Shown here one piece after another: positions 63,995-64,000 of a DNA stretch of 64,000 nucleotides. Position 1 is the stretch's first letter, and each line of letters starts with the position of its first letter. Under the pieces are notes generated by a model. That model did not search any database, had not been told where the DNA came from, and saw nothing but the letters and a program-made list of their open reading frames with translations. This stretch comes from 62-47 sp051954235 (GTDB lineage: Bacteria; Pseudomonadota; Alphaproteobacteria; Rhizobiales; Xanthobacteraceae): NCBI GenBank assembly GCA_051954235.1, contig JBQCHY010000013.1:22344-86343 (forward strand). Reading direction: 5' to 3'. A program made the position numbers and the translations under genes.

Positions 63995-64000
63995 GTGTTC

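Overview
The window is chromosomal DNA from a high-GC alphaproteobacterium of the Bradyrhizobium/Rhodopseudomonas/Afipia/Nitrobacter group (Nitrobacteraceae). This rests on the ntrBC-ntrYX-hfq-hflX order, a fused ispDF, a suf operon with its own class I cysteine desulfurase, and dispersed palindromic repeats of the kind common between genes in this group. The genus cannot be fixed by eye. Coding density is about 90 %. No CRISPR array, prophage, intact insertion sequence or rRNA operon was seen.

Layout. 1-9.6 kb: partial cell-envelope M23-type protein, a peroxiredoxin with a histone-like tail, a giant AsmA-like protein, an MFS transporter, tyrS and anmK. 9.8-18 kb: alpha/beta hydrolase, then the Fe-S assembly operon (class I cysteine desulfurase, sufB, sufC, sufD, sufS, sufT, VOC protein). 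18-20.1 kb: MHYT-GGDEF-EAL regulator. 20.5-27 kb: a catabolic cluster (class III CoA-transferase, TRAP transporter, acyl-CoA synthetase). 27.1-33.3 kb: tightly packed minus-strand operon dac-tmk-holB-metG-tatD-MBL hydrolase. Its metG carries an in-frame amber codon inside the KMSKS loop. 33.4-36.3 kb: epoxide-hydrolase-like protein, RlpA lipoprotein, cytochrome c, tRNA-Ser(UGA). 36.4-38.7 kb: a small accessory patch beside the tRNA (DNA-binding protein remnant, PAAR protein with an Ala-rich insert, exported caspase-like protein). 39-45.5 kb: RNA helicase, diguanylate cyclase, TfoX-domain protein, sufA, DUF1272, enoyl-CoA hydratase, and a cobalt-type nitrile hydratase with its chaperone. 45.5-48.8 kb: queC, mazG, aldehyde dehydrogenase. 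48.9-59.1 kb: the nitrogen-regulation block dusB-ntrB-ntrC-ntrY-ntrX-aminotransferase-hfq-hflX, all minus strand. 59.3-64 kb: ispDF, cinA, a COQ10/RatA-like protein, lipA, carbonic anhydrase and a small conserved-looking gene.

How parts work together. The suf genes build Fe-S clusters, and LipA in the same window needs them. dusB-ntrBC-ntrYX-hfq-hflX joins translation-linked and nitrogen-control genes in one transcription direction. The CoA-transferase, TRAP transporter and ligase look like uptake and CoA activation of an unknown organic acid. The least expected observations are the metG amber codon, the PAAR/caspase pair beside tRNA-Ser, the separation of sufA from the suf operon, repeats sitting inside the suf operon, and several strong RNA hairpins at gene boundaries.
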